A DNA stretch of 64,000 nt from Prosapia bicincta (taxonomy: Eukaryota > Arthropoda > Insecta > Hemiptera > Cercopidae). Shown piece after piece: positions 11,716 to 22,600 of this stretch (its first letter is position 1; the number at the start of each line of letters is the position of its first letter). Location: contig JBAIZL010000002.1 in the NCBI GenBank assembly GCA_036971475.1, positions 131,849,740-131,913,739 on the forward strand. Reading direction: 5' to 3'. The translations under genes were made by a program, and so were the position numbers. The notes under the pieces were generated by a model. That model saw only the letters and a program-made list of their open reading frames with translations, was not told the DNA's origin and did no database searches.

Positions 11716-13305
11716 TTAAGTGCAATGTTTACTTGGGGGCTCCATATAATAAGTCGGAATTTTCACAGGGACAAAACAAGGCATTTTGGTGGACAGTTGA
11801 TTAATTTTATAGCTGAATGACTGCTTTATGTTGGAATCATATGACACCACGTTACTTAATGGGTGGATTGGTGTAAGAGCCTTTATTGACAAGTATTTGG
11901 TCCATATTTTTTTATCTATATAGAGTCCAATAGGTTTAACTCCCAATTCAATCTCCATGGCTGCTATAGAGGTGGTTTTGGTGCACCCCAAGCATAAACG
12001 GATTGCAGCAGATTGTAGAGTTAGCAGTCTTTTCAGGTGAGACTTCGCCATCAAACCCCACACTTCACATGCATAGGTTGCCTTACATATCTTTATATAA
12101 GACCTACAATATAAAATATCTTTAGAGTAGTTGTATCGGCGCCCCAATCGAAGCTGGCCACGGCTTTGAGAGCATTAGGTCTTGATACACGTTTTTCCAT
12201 AACATACTCCTTATGACTACCCCATCGCAGTTTCGGATCCAAAAGGATCCCTAGTAGTTTATGGGACATATTATATTTCAATCGCTTGCCAAGTATTTTG
12301 AGTTCGGGAGCGAAAGAACCCAATTTATTTCGACGGGTGAAAAAAGTGCAATCGGTCTTTTCCGCCGATATAGTTAGAGACCATTTAGAGCACCAATTAG
12401 TGAATTTATCCAGTGAGGACTCAAGGATTTCACATGCTTTTATATGATCAGTGGATGTGACCCAGATCGTTATATCGTCGGCAAAACTCATACTATCTAC
12501 CTCAGGTGGAAATTCGTCAGCCATGTCGTTGAGGGCGATATTAAATAGGTTGGGGCAAATTATTCCTCCTTGAGGAATGCAGTTTTCGTTTCGGAACAAT
12601 GAAGATAGTGAGCCATTTACTGATGCTGTCATTAGACGGTTTTGTAAAAAATTACTTATGAATTGCAACATTTTACCTTGTATTCCGAGCTTCATGCACT
12701 GTAAGATGATGGTTGAATGTGGAACTTTATCGAATGCTGCCTCTAAGTCCACCATAGTGGCCACTGTGCTCATTTTGTGGTCGAACCCTTTGTAAATTTT
12801 ATTAGTGAAATATAAGAGTGCGTCAGTTGTGCTCCTGTGCCGTCTGAAGCCAAATTGTTGGTTCCCCAGCATTTCGTCATGTTCCAGCCTCCAGGATAAT
12901 CTCTTGTTGACTAATCTCTCCATCAACTTCCCCAAGCAAGATGTTAACGCTATCGGTAGATAAGAGGTAATATTTTTCCCATCCTTCCCCGGTTTTGAGA
13001 GGTGGATGATTTTCGCTGTTTTCCATTCTTGAGGGATCTTCCCAGTTCTCCAGATAGAGTTGAAAAGCTGAAGTGTCTTTACTTTCATTTCCTTCATGAA
13101 TATTATCTTCTCCGGGCTCGGCTCTATTTAAGAGAGATATACTATCTTCCAGTTCAGCTAATGTGAAAGGGGAGTCGTCTGGATCGGAACAACGAAACAG
13201 CAGTTCAGTTCTACATTTTAGAAATTGTTCGATGGGAGCCTTTGGCCAGGCAATTCTTCGCCCTGCTTTTTCTGAGTAATGTTTAGCAAATTCTTCGGCC
13301 TTCAA
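11716..13305 (-). pseudogene. LINE reverse transcriptase, frameshifted
   Basis: Three overlapping frames join into one RT. The 13305 side gives the linker (EEFAKHYSEK). After a shift near 13095 comes IPQEWKTAKIIHLSKPGKDG, then QQFGFRRHRSTTDALLYF, TMVDLEAAFDKVPH, ENCIPQGGIICPNLFNIALN and the catalytic box SFADDITIW near 12490, then SAEKTDCTFFTR. After another shift near 12147 the thumb and connection region continues (KATYACEVWG, LQSAAIRLCLG). FADD is the usual LINE form of the YxDD box, so the active-site residues are kept although the frame is broken. Confidence 0.9.
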
Positions 13306-13339
13306 TTTATCATCCGTTATTAAGTCTCCATTTGATTTT

Positions 13340-13603
13340 CTAATAGAAATAATTTTCTGAGAGCATTGACAGTTTGTTGCACGGAAGCGTTTCCAGACTG
13401 CTGGATGGTGTGTTCGCGTTCATTGAACCAACAAAACTTTTCCATGATTTTTGCTTTGCTTTGATGATGGCTTTGCGCAGGGTAGCATTACATTTATTGT
13501 ATAAAATTCTGTCGTGTGATGACCTGGATTTTTTCCATTTCTTCCTGGCTGAAATTCTATTTTTTCTCAATTCTTGGATTTCTTGACTCCTCCAGCTGTT
13601 CAT
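13340..13603 (-). pseudogene. LINE segment between endonuclease and RT
   Basis: The frame carries the W-rich, basic linker typical of this position: MNSWRSQEIQELRKNRISAR then KCNATLRKAIIKAKQKSWKS. It follows the endonuclease and precedes the RT in the same orientation, in a frame separated by stops on both sides. Confidence 0.8.
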
Positions 13604-13657
13604 ATATTTTTTCTTTCCATTCTGGGTTTTCTTTGGGATGGATTTTTCAGCTGCGTT

Positions 13658-14814
13658 CTAAAGAATCGATTCAATGATTACTGAAGTTACATTTTCCACT
13701 AATGAGACAATTTGAGTTTCTTTTTCAAATAGAGTCCAGTTAGCTTTTGAAAGTTTGTATTTACTGTGGACTATCGTATTGTTGGTAATTGTTTTGCTCC
13801 CCCCATTAATTTCGAAGAATACCGGGAAATGATCACTTCCTAAGTCCTGGTCTATATGCCAATTTAATAATTTGTTCATCATTGCTGGAGATGAAATAGT
13901 CAAGTCTAACGTACTCAAACTGTAGAAGCCGACTGGAGGGTCGGTTCGAATTTTTTGTTTGCTAGTACCTGATTATTGTTTAACAACCAGTTGAAGAGAA
14001 TTTGACCGTTTTGATTAGCTGGGCCTTTGTTCCAACTACAGTGTTTGCTATTGAAGTCACCCAGCAATAACACATTCTTATCATTGATCTGTAAGAAGTT
14101 AAGATCTTCTTCATTAATTCCCTGATTCGGTATATAAACATTAACGAGGGTAAAGGTGATGCCATTGCTTACTTGTATCTTATATTTGGCTAGCTCAATT
14201 TCATCTCTTACAATAATTTCTTCATTTTCCACTGAGAGTGTCTCATGGATCAATGTAACTAAACCACCTCCTCCACGGTTTTCTCTGGAGACATTAAACA
14301 TTTGGTAACCTTTAAAGCGAGGGTGGTACTTTTGATTTTGATGAAGTGAGGACTCCTGAATACAAGCTATTTTTATTTTATTTTCCTCCATTACTTCCTT
14401 TAGCTCATCAGCTTTTCTCTTCAGTGATCTCGCATTCCAGTGCATTACGCCAATTTTTTCAATGTCGTCAACTAATAAATCTTTATTATTATGTGTTATT
14501 TTCAGTTTGCGCTCTCGATAAGTAGTACCAACCGAAATGTGCCCTTTAAGCGGTTTAGCTTTCTTTTTGGCATCGCAAACAAAAGTGAGTGCGAAAGTTC
14601 TTGATGGGCACCATAGTTCAATTCTTTTAAAACATCCCACTCCTCTCAGCCTCATTACGAGATTTTTGTCAATATTAAAATGACTGCGTATTGATTTAAT
14701 ACTTTGTCCCCGAATATTCCAAAACATGACTTTCAATCTGTCAGGATGTTCTCGCCTTGCTGTTAGCGTGGCACGTCTGGGGTCCTGAAAAGGACTGCTT
14801 GCAAGGTTTACCAT
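13658..14814 (-). pseudogene. LINE APE-type endonuclease, frameshifted
   Basis: The 14814-13915 frame contains VMHWNARSLKRKADEL, KIACIQESSLH with the catalytic E, GGGGLVTLIH, FTLVNVYIPNQG and NVLLLGDFNSKHCSWNK (GDFN..h). After a frame break near 13915 the last block STLDLTISSP and GSDHFPVFFEI follows (catalytic SDH). This is the nick-making domain for target-primed reverse transcription. Residues upstream of VMHWNARS (CPSRTFALTFVCDAKKK) may be the end of ORF1; this is weak. Confidence 0.88.
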
Positions 14815-14930
14815 CGTTTGTGTGGGACTTTCAATCTATCAGGATGTTCTCGCCTTGCTGTTAGCATGGCATGTCTGGCGTCCTGAAAAGGACTGTTTGT
14901 AAGGTTTAGCATCATTTGTGTGGGACTTTC
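14728..14930. repeat. Tandem duplication of about 100 bp at the LINE 5' end
   Basis: A segment containing tcaggatgttctcgccttgc and tcctgaaaaggactg occurs twice in direct orientation, starting near 14732 and near 14831. Both copies encode the same peptide on the minus strand, RREHPDRLKV. The copies differ at several bases, so the duplication is not recent. Confidence 0.85.
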
Positions 14931-14984
14931 ACAAGGAAAGCTAATGTTGGCGTTCAGTTCACTGTGAATATTGCTCATGTCGCA

Positions 14985-15445
14985 CAAGATTTTCAATCAT
15001 TGTTTTATTATATCCATTGGCTTATGCTATATTTGTTATGGTGTTTATCTTCTTATCTTCTTTGTCTAATGGTGTTTTTAAAAGGCGATATATCATGGTG
15101 TGGTATGCAGCTAGTTTATGTTGGTGTGTTCGGTTTGAAGAGTTGTGAATGGTAATATTGGTGTTGGTAGATTTTTTGTATATGTTCAATTTATGTGTTT
15201 GTGTGTCTTTATGTGTAACTGTAAGGTCCAAGAATTAAGGGAGTTGTTTTGTACTGTTTCTATGGGTTAGTTTTAGGTGTATGGGATTAAGATATTTTAA
15301 AAATATGTGTGCCCAGCATTTATTCTATCTGTATAATGTGATAATGTTGTCGACGTACCTATAACAGTAAATCATGTTCTTTGAGTATTTGTTGTAATGT
15401 AAAATTTGGGTGTCAGTAGCCGTGGCTTGTTGTAATTGTATTTGT
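14985..15445 (-). mobile_element. Penelope-like element, RT C-terminal part (PLE-B, upstream half)
   Basis: The minus frame at 15231-15022 reads DLTVTHKDTQTHKLNIYKKS then NTNITIHNSSNRTHQHKLAA, the C-terminal RT/linker region of Penelope elements (the same place as FLDLTITKHN.KIYRKPT in the copy at 21736). ANGYNKTMIENLV follows just before the LINE. The YxDD region lies around 15340-15400 in decayed form. The LINE at 10796-14984 separates it from its GIY-YIG part. Confidence 0.8.
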
Positions 15446-15462
15446 TAAAAACATATTAGATA

Positions 15463-18056
15463 ACAATAACTGACCACATAATCAGGATGTACAGAAGTGC
15501 TGCATTACAGCAAGTAATTTTGATTCTATAACACTACAACTACAATGTAATTCAGGTACATGGAAATCATGAGTGATTACTTACTTGCAAATTTTGCAAC
15601 TCCAGACAGTTTTGTGTACTGTAGTAAAATTTGCAACTGCGTCTTCTACTTGTTGAATACTGCACATCAGGTATTTTATTCCATTGCAGATATTTTAAAA
15701 CACTGATTAAACCTAGCATAATTTTTAAAAAATTACTGAAATTTGTAAAAAAACTTTATAAAACATTTAAATACATAGAACTTTATGATAAAACACTTTG
15801 ATCTTATTTACACTTTCAAATTTATTTACTTTTGCACAAAGAATTTCTCAATATGAGACTGTGTTTAATCTTCCAGTAAAATATTGATGATAATTCATAT
15901 GCATATTGTTTGTTGAAATTTTCTGCTTTTTGTTGAACAAACTATCGAAAATCCCAAGAGCTTGGCGAGCTTCATGCTTAGATCTTTGTGGTACACATTT
16001 TGTCATTTTCATCGTCATCAGTATCTCCTTCTTCAGTAACCTTTTGATATTGGAGTAACTGCTTTACAAATGTTGTCTTCAGTCATTCCTGGCTCAATTT
16101 CAATGCTGTCACCTTCCACTCACTCAGTGTATTCTTTAAAAGACAAATCAATAGGCTTCAAGTTCTCTTCTAACTCTTCCTCAGATGTAGCTTGCTCTTT
16201 ATTTTCTTTAATAAAATAACCCACCTTTTCTAAGTTTTTCACATTTTTTCAGAAACTTGATTAATTGATTTTGCTACGAGATGAATAGCACTGGGTAAAG
16301 ACGTTTTTTTAGCCAATTCATTTGAGGTAAGGGTTTGAAATCCATCCATATTTTTTATTATTCTACCATGTATCTCTTGTCAGTAAAAAGCTTTCAGATT
16401 TTGAATTATGCCTTGGTCACATGACTGAATAAGTGATTTAGTATCAGCCGGAAGGTAAACCATTTAGATGTGTTTCAGTATAGTGTTCAAGTCGTTTTTT
16501 TGCAAGATCCTTAGATTTTTGGTGCATTATTAGGCCATCCCTTGAGCAACGGTTGTGTTTTTGAAACATCCCTTATGAACATTTTCAAACCTTAATTTCA
16601 AGGCTTATTTTACTTGTGGATCCTTTCCGGAACAATTTCTTTTCTTGTCAAAATTTTCATTACACTTTGATAATGACAAGATAAAGTATATCTTCTTTAA
16701 AATTTTAGATAAGAGAGGTTGTGAAATGCTTGGTTGAAAGGCAGCGGTTTTTGACTCGTTTTTGGTAATTACTGTTATGTTTTTCTTTAAGACTTAAGTC
16801 ACATTGTTTCTTTAGATTCAGACATCTTGCTACATTTCAATTGATAGCAAACTTCACAAAAAGAAAAAAAAAAGATCTTACAAAATTAAATTACGTAAAA
16901 TCTCTCTGAAATCATAAACGTATATCAAATAATAAACAATACAATACTTTGCAGAGATTACAGCTATAGTACAGCTGCCAAAAAACTTTGTTTGATATCT
17001 GGAAAGTTGGCAAGAGTTGTATTCTTCGTGGATTCACAGGCTGCTATAATTGCACTAACTAGTAATACCTCCACCGACTGTGTGCAAACAATGAATGGAC
17101 GAAAGGTCTTGGCAGGGATGATTAAAGAAGGGTGGTACATTGTGCTGCAATGGCTCCCTAGCCATGTCGGTATTGAAGGAAATGAGCGCGCAGACCAGCT
17201 AGCGAAGAAAGGTAACACCTTGCCACAGCTTGACAATCCTATATCTCTATTGACAGCTAGAAGCCTGATTGAATATACAATCAATTGAAAAACAAAGGAA
17301 ACCCAAAATGAAATGAGCGCTGGAAAGATATGGAGGGGCCTGGTGCACACAGTGCTAATACCACATAGCCTACCTAGATTGGAAGCTGTTGCCAGATTCA
17401 GAATGCTTACGGCCCATGACTATCTGCAAGCCCACCTATATTATATAGGATTAGCAGCCTTAGATATTTGCCCTCTTTGCAACTGCCAAAAGATGGATGC
17501 CCCACATCTTCAGAATTGCACAGGGTTGCAAGATGTGGAAGACCAAAGTCAGCATTGTCTGTACTGGGAGGCTAGGAGGAGAATGGCAGAAATGCCAAGG
17601 TCTGGCATTGGCTAAAGTAAGTAAGTATACTTTGCAGTAGTCACAAAAACAAATGACATGCGAATAACTAGATGGAGAAACAACTACTGTACATTTTATG
17701 AAACCAACAAGATATATTTGAGTAAAATCGAACACGATATGTATGACACGATAATGAATCATTTCGATAATGTTGGTAAAAGTATTGATGGTCAGGATCT
17801 GAGTACCATATCATTCAACTGATTTCTCGGAATTCTCGATACTTGTAAACATTTTTGTTTCATCTATGCTAGTGATCGCATATTTTATTTCATGAGAAAT
17901 TAAATGATAACAATAAGCAAAGAGATGATTACAATAAGCAACTCAATTACAGTGTATTTATACGATTCCGTGTCTGTATTTAAGTGAAACCAAATGATAA
18001 CCGAATAATAACCGAATGATAACATTAAGCCTGAGCACACTATTCTGCGGCTAATG
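15463..18056 (-). mobile_element. Tigger-like (CENP-B/DDE) transposon, minus strand, interrupted by a LINE fragment
   Basis: The 18056 end reads, on the minus strand, CATTAGCCGCAGAATAGTG after a TA. It matches the ends of the plus-strand copies at 41948 and about 42428. Coding remnants on the minus strand run 16850 to 15830: MSESKE, then decayed sequence containing SLIQSCDQGIIQ near 16420, IKNMDGFQTLTSNELAKK near 16330, and TLSEWKVTALKLSQE near 16110. QSCDQGII and the helix that follows are typical of Tigger/jerky transposases. The low-coordinate end (about 15463) is truncated relative to the copy ending at 44421. A LINE fragment occupies 16955-17626. Confidence 0.75.
16955..17626 (+). mobile_element. 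5'-truncated LINE (RNase H end) with 11-bp target-site duplication
   Basis: Plus frame: VVFFVDSQAAIIALTS (catalytic D), IVLQWLPSHVGIEGNERADQ (catalytic H and D), then a stop near 17286. The C-terminal part follows at 17313: AVARFRMLTAHDYLQAHLY, CPLCNCQKMDAPHLQNC. It ends in a taaagtaagtaagt tail. The sequence atactttgcag flanks it on both sides (16944-16954 and 17627-17637), an 11-bp duplication within the Tigger-like element. This proves insertion by target-primed reverse transcription. It belongs to a different LINE family from the 10.8-15 kb element. Confidence 0.92.
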
Positions 18057-19850
18057 TAAATATACTACACACACACTGTAACGGTCTGAATTACCGTTTC
18101 AATTAAGAAATTAATAATTTTTTATTTTTTAAATAACAATTTTAATATTTAAATAATAGGGTTTTAATTTATGGTATAATAAACATAGTAAAGAGTCAAG
18201 AAGTCAGTAAAATTTTAAATAAGTATTATTGAGACAAATTAAAAATTATGATAGCATGAAATTGTAATAACTAACTAAATTTGACGAACGAGAGTGAAGT
18301 GAAAAATTTCTAAGTGCCGAAAAATGCTAACTTGAGAACTAGGCCACGTAGAACTATCATCGACATTTTGAAATGACCAGAAAAATCCATAATAAACAGT
18401 AGTGAAAACAGAATTAAAAAAACTCAAATAACAAAGAAGTTACAGCCATTTAAAAATAATAGACATTTTTCAGTGTTCTAAAACAGATAACAAAATTATG
18501 CAGGTTAAAACTAATACGTGGTCCAACCCGCCCGTACAAGAAACAAGCACGGAGATAGCGACGAGCTTAGAGCGGAGGGGAAGGATGACACAGCCGCAAT
18601 AAATACAGGAACTTAAGGACCTGTAAGGCAGTCTGTAAAAATTTTTTAATACTAGGTGCTAATGACCGTAATGTCGGATCGTGCCTAGAACCACCATTAG
18701 GCCAGATGGGACAAAACCACCACGTTTCTGCCGTCTACTTCCCTCCATGGACAAGGGCTTCAGACTCAGCCTCCGGGACGTAAAAATGGAGAAAGACTTC
18801 CATCGACTGACCAGGGATGGCAACTTCCGATGTCCAGGGACCAGGGAATCCAGATGAGAGGACTCCAGGACCGGCAGGGAAATCCTTGGCAAGTCATTTT
18901 ATCTATTACATACAAATTAATGTCAAATTTAGTCAGTTAAATTTATTAAATTTAATTTACCAATTAAACTTAAACAATGACTTCATTACATGTTGAAAAA
19001 TTAAATAAATCTTAAAAGTAATAAAATTAATTAGTATAACAAAATTGTTGAAATAATGAATAATAAATATTAAATTTACAAAGTGGTTTTGGCCATAAGC
19101 CAATCATTTTCAAGAAGACAAGATTTATTGAATCATATAAACTTTAAAATTATTTATAATAAAATGTGAATTTACCAATTCAATCTTGAAATAAGAAGAT
19201 CAAATATTTTATTAAGTTAAATTTGGAAATAATTTTGTTTAAAATTGTGTAAATATAATTAATGAATTGTATATGAAATGTAGGATTTAAATATGTGAAA
19301 ATTAACGAACTTTTAATTAATAATTTGTGAAGCTAAAAAGAGAGCTAAATATGTTTCATTTGAAAAGAAAATTAGTTTAGTTTAAAATCAGTAATTAAAT
19401 GCATTATAAAAACGTTGTGTTCCTCGCGTCATGGCGGGTCGGGGGTACAGTCAGTTCCGCTCCAAGTGGCTCCGTTCACTAGATATTCGCTATTGAAATG
19501 TGAGAATTTTATGCTGAAAAATCTGAAAATCTAAAGCAAAGTTAACCTGGTACCAAATGAGAGGTGATTTTTTGTAAATAATAAATAATGCATATTTACA
19601 TTCTAAATGTTATGCTAAACATTTGTACAAAGTATCATTTTAATCAGATGTGTATTTTTTTTATTATACATTTTTAATTAGAAAAAAACGGGTTTCCTCA
19701 AAAATTTTAAAATGGGGAAAAAATTTATAATTTGCCAACCCTTACTTATAAATGAATGAAAATTTCAGGAAAATCGTAACTTTTCATGCTTAATTCATTG
19801 ATAAGTTACTAATATATGATTGGCAGAAAGTTTTAGAACAATAGCAAAAA
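18057..19850. other. Unassigned DNA with a GC-richer patch at 18520-18890
   Basis: Mostly AT-rich. The patch at about 18520-18890 is clearly richer in G+C and has open frames on both strands: a minus frame at 18892-18659 and a plus frame from about 18748 (MDKGFRLSLRDVKMEKDF). Neither is recognised. A second small GC-rich patch lies at 19420-19480. Either could be a retroelement piece or an untranslated exon. Confidence 0.4.
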
Positions 19851-19854
19851 CATA

Positions 19855-19889
19855 TAAATGTAGGGGTGTCCCTAAACTTTTTGCCGGCA

Positions 19890-19898
<9 letters not shown>
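19855..19898. mobile_element. Single Tc1/mariner-type terminal repeat
   Basis: The sequence aggggtgtccctaaactttt followed by tgccggcactgTA reads on the minus strand as TA-CAGTGCCGGCAAAAAG, a Tc1-like terminal repeat. No partner end or transposase was found upstream within a few kb. It borders a TA microsatellite at 19893-19939. Confidence 0.55.

Positions 19899-19939
<41 letters not shown>
19893..19939. repeat. (TA)n microsatellite
   Basis: Uninterrupted alternating TA, about 47 bp, starting at the end of the Tc1-like terminus. Confidence 0.95.
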
Positions 19940-19941
<2 letters not shown>

Positions 19942-20645
19942 TGATACGTATTCCTTCTACCAAGAGAAGAGCGTGTCAGTGACAGCCTGGATCTGTGATG
20001 GGTGGTGGTGTGATTCGGTGTTAGGATATCTATTGTAGATATTATCTACACTGGCCACCAATTTCACACGTGCACTGACAACACCATAAATATTGAATTT
20101 AATACAAATGATTAAACATTATTGAACAAAGGACTAAAATATATCCTACATCCCAAAAAAATACAACCAAAAGCCAATGTCTAACATCCTTTTGGACACA
20201 GAAACAGCAATTCAATACACAGAACCTACACACCATAAATATATTAGACAAGACATTAATCATAAAATGCTCAATATAAACACCTTAAATAATAAACCAA
20301 TCATAAATAATGAACTTTTATCCCTTAAATTATTTATACAAAAAAGCGACAAACACAACCTAAACTTTTTAAAAGCAGACAAAGGGCGATTCCATCATAA
20401 TAATGTACCAATAAGACAGTGACAGGAAAGTAAACAACTTCATAACAGAAAACAAAAATCCCAACTTCGATCAGACCCCACACCAAAATTTCAAACAAAT
20501 TAAAAATCTTTAAAATAAATGCACCGAAATCATGAAAGCAGAACAAAAGAAATATTACAAACAAATAAAAGCCCAAGTTCCCTCATTAAATGCTTTACCT
20601 AAAATCCACAAAGAAAACACACTCATACAACCAGTAATCAAAAAC

Positions 20646-20715
20646 ACACACATACACACACACACACACACGGACGCGGATGCAGACATTGACATGGACA
20701 CGGACATTGACACGG

Positions 20716-20746
<31 letters not shown>
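20646..20746. repeat. (CA)n-rich compound microsatellite
   Basis: Two CA runs (about 20646-20670 and 20716-20746) flank a degenerate ggacattgacacggacacg stretch. It expands a CA-rich codon region of the PLE RT. Confidence 0.85.
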
Positions 20747-20784
20747 TGCACCATCAAATAAACTAATCAAATACATAGATAAAC

Positions 20785-21030
20785 TTATCAGAGACAACAT
20801 AAACTCCACAAGAAACACTGTAAACAACATGGTTTTCCAAGAAGATCTTATCTATGGCGTTACTAAGAACCTTAGGTTTGTAGACAGAATGTATACCATG
20901 CCTCCTAAAATGTTTGCCAATCCTATCAGTGGTCTGTCTAATAAAAGCCAGGAAAACAGTTCCAGTTTTCTGAGTTTCTTTTATGTCCACATCAACTGGA
21001 AGGATACCTTGGCGGTGTAACGCTTTATCA
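20785..21030 (-). mobile_element. Fragment of a second PLE family (RT to GIY-YIG linker), opposite strand
   Basis: The minus frame reads TGTVFLAFIRQTTDRIGKHF then RRHGIHSVYKPKVLSNAIDK and NHVVYSVSCG. This is the linker-to-GIY-YIG entry found in many PLEs and related GIY-YIG retroelements (a..yi...s..i.r.l...gi..vf.p........k, then vY.v.Cg). Its wording is unlike the other PLEs in this window, so it is a different family inserted inside PLE-C. Confidence 0.65.
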
Positions 21031-22600
21031 ATCTAAAATAAATGCACCGAAATCATGAAAGCAGAACAAAAGAAATATTATAAACAAATAAAACCCCAAG
21101 CTCCCTCAATAAATGCTTTACCTAAAGTCCACAAAGAAAACACACCCATCCATCCAGTAATTAATCACACACACACACAAGCACCATCAAATAAACTAAC
21201 CAAATACATAGATTAACTTATCAGAGACAACATAAACTTTCACAATCACACATCCATACACAATAACATAGACCTTATTCCCAAAATTAAAGACATCCAC
21301 ATACCACACAACTCGGCACCATTGCATTCGACATAAAAAACCCTATACACTAATATACACATTGAACAAACACTCCAAATACTAAAAAACATGCTCACAG
21401 CAAACTAAACTCCACAAAAACTCACTCACGAAATCATAACACTCACCAAACTCATCACATTACAAAACTAATTCAAAAACCTACACAAATTTTACACACT
21501 GAAAGACGGCCTGTCTATGGGTTTCCTCATCCCAGGCATACTAGCAGAAATATTCCTACATCACACTGAACACCAATATATTCTATAGAACAACAATCAT
21601 AGACAAAATATAATTTATTACCATAGATATGTAGACAACATTTTAATATTATACAAAGGCAACGAACGGCAAATCAAACAACTACACAATTACATAACAC
21701 CATGCACCAAAACCTCACATTCACCCTCGAATTAGATGAAAACAATAAAAATAAACTTTCTAGACCTTACCATCACAAAACACAATTTCAAAATATACAG
21801 AAAACCAACAACGACCGATACTATCATACAAAATACATCTAATTGCCCCACACAACACAAGTACGCTACATTTAATCATATGTTACACCACCTAATCAAT
21901 ATACCTATGCTTACAGAAAGACTACGACGAAGAACTCAATACAATAAAATATATTGCTCAACAAAATGGCTACCAACATACACTCATAGACAACATACAC
22001 ATGAAAATTAAACATAAATAACATTACCAACGGCCACGCTGACAAACCACACAAAAAACAACAAATACATAACACTTACCTACCACAACAAAACACACAC
22101 AAAATAGCTTTCACATTCAAAAAATTTTATTACCAAATATCATACAAAACAACACACTTTAATACAGCATATACAACCCTTTCAAAAACAAACAGACAAA
22201 TACAATCTATCTGGTATATACAAATTAACATGTAACAAGTGTCCCAGATAATATATCGGCCAAACTGGTAGGTCATTCTACACAAGCTTCGAAAAACACA
22301 TTACCCAAAGAAACCAAACAAACCCAAAATCCAGCTATGCAACACACCTAAGAAACATGCAACACACACACACATGGACATAGATACTAATTTAAACATT
22401 TTCCACATATTAAAATTAACAAATTTAGAAAAATACGAGATATACAAACACAACAACCCACCCTATCTACACTCATAAATCTCATCCTGACAACCTTTGT
22501 ACCTAGCGCAACACCACCAGTAGAGGCTTTGCTTCGTAAAAGGAACAATTGTTTCGAAACAATTGTGGAATACGATAAATGCAGACATATGTGAGTTTAT

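Larger units (their letters stand above)
10796..14984 (-). mobile_element. I-group LINE (endonuclease, RT, RNase H), decayed, inserted in PLE-B
   Basis: Read on the minus strand, the order is possible ORF1 remnant, APE-type endonuclease, reverse transcriptase, RNase H and an aagtaaataagtaaata tail near 10796. A cellular-type RNase H after the RT and a short-repeat tail point to the I group (I, Nimb, Tad, LOA or similar) rather than Jockey. At least four frameshifts or stops break the frame. It lies inside a Penelope element of the same orientation. No convincing target-site duplication was found, and a short stretch of PLE may have been lost at the junction near 14985. Confidence 0.85.
20513..21140. 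repeat. Internal duplication in PLE-C flanking foreign sequence
   Basis: A block with ataaatgcaccgaaatcatg is present at 20516 and again at 21040. It is followed in both by the same 100 or so bases through cacaaagaaaacac. Between the copies lie (CA)n-rich DNA (20646-20746) and a minus-strand fragment of another PLE (about 20785-21030). Confidence 0.85.
20100..22600 (+). mobile_element. Penelope-like element with RT and GIY-YIG, decayed (PLE-C)
   Basis: In order on the plus strand: N-terminal region MSNILLDTETAIQYTEPTHH (20177), FLKADKG (about 20367), LPKIHKENT (about 20590), a disrupted zone, LPKVHKENT repeated (about 21117), IAFDIKN (about 21320), DGLSMGF (about 21505), RYVDNILILYKGN (about 21630), FLDLTITKHNFKIYRKPTTT (from 21760). 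The GIY-YIG endonuclease follows at 22212-22275: GIYKLTCNKCPR, a stop, YIGQTGRSF. RT copies element RNA primed at a nick made by the GIY-YIG domain. Multiple stops show it is dead. The catalytic YxDD is changed to YVDN. Confidence 0.88.

Noticed and set aside
10796..14984. Exact target-site duplication for the LINE in PLE-B
   Set aside because: The flanks near 10785 and 14990 share only short AT-rich words; no duplication could be supported.
16964..17350. 128-codon ORF on the minus strand
   Set aside because: Antisense shadow of the LINE RNase H frame.
20555..20830. 91-codon ORF on the minus strand
   Set aside because: It is the translation of CA repeats (runs of CV, SM) antisense to the PLE.
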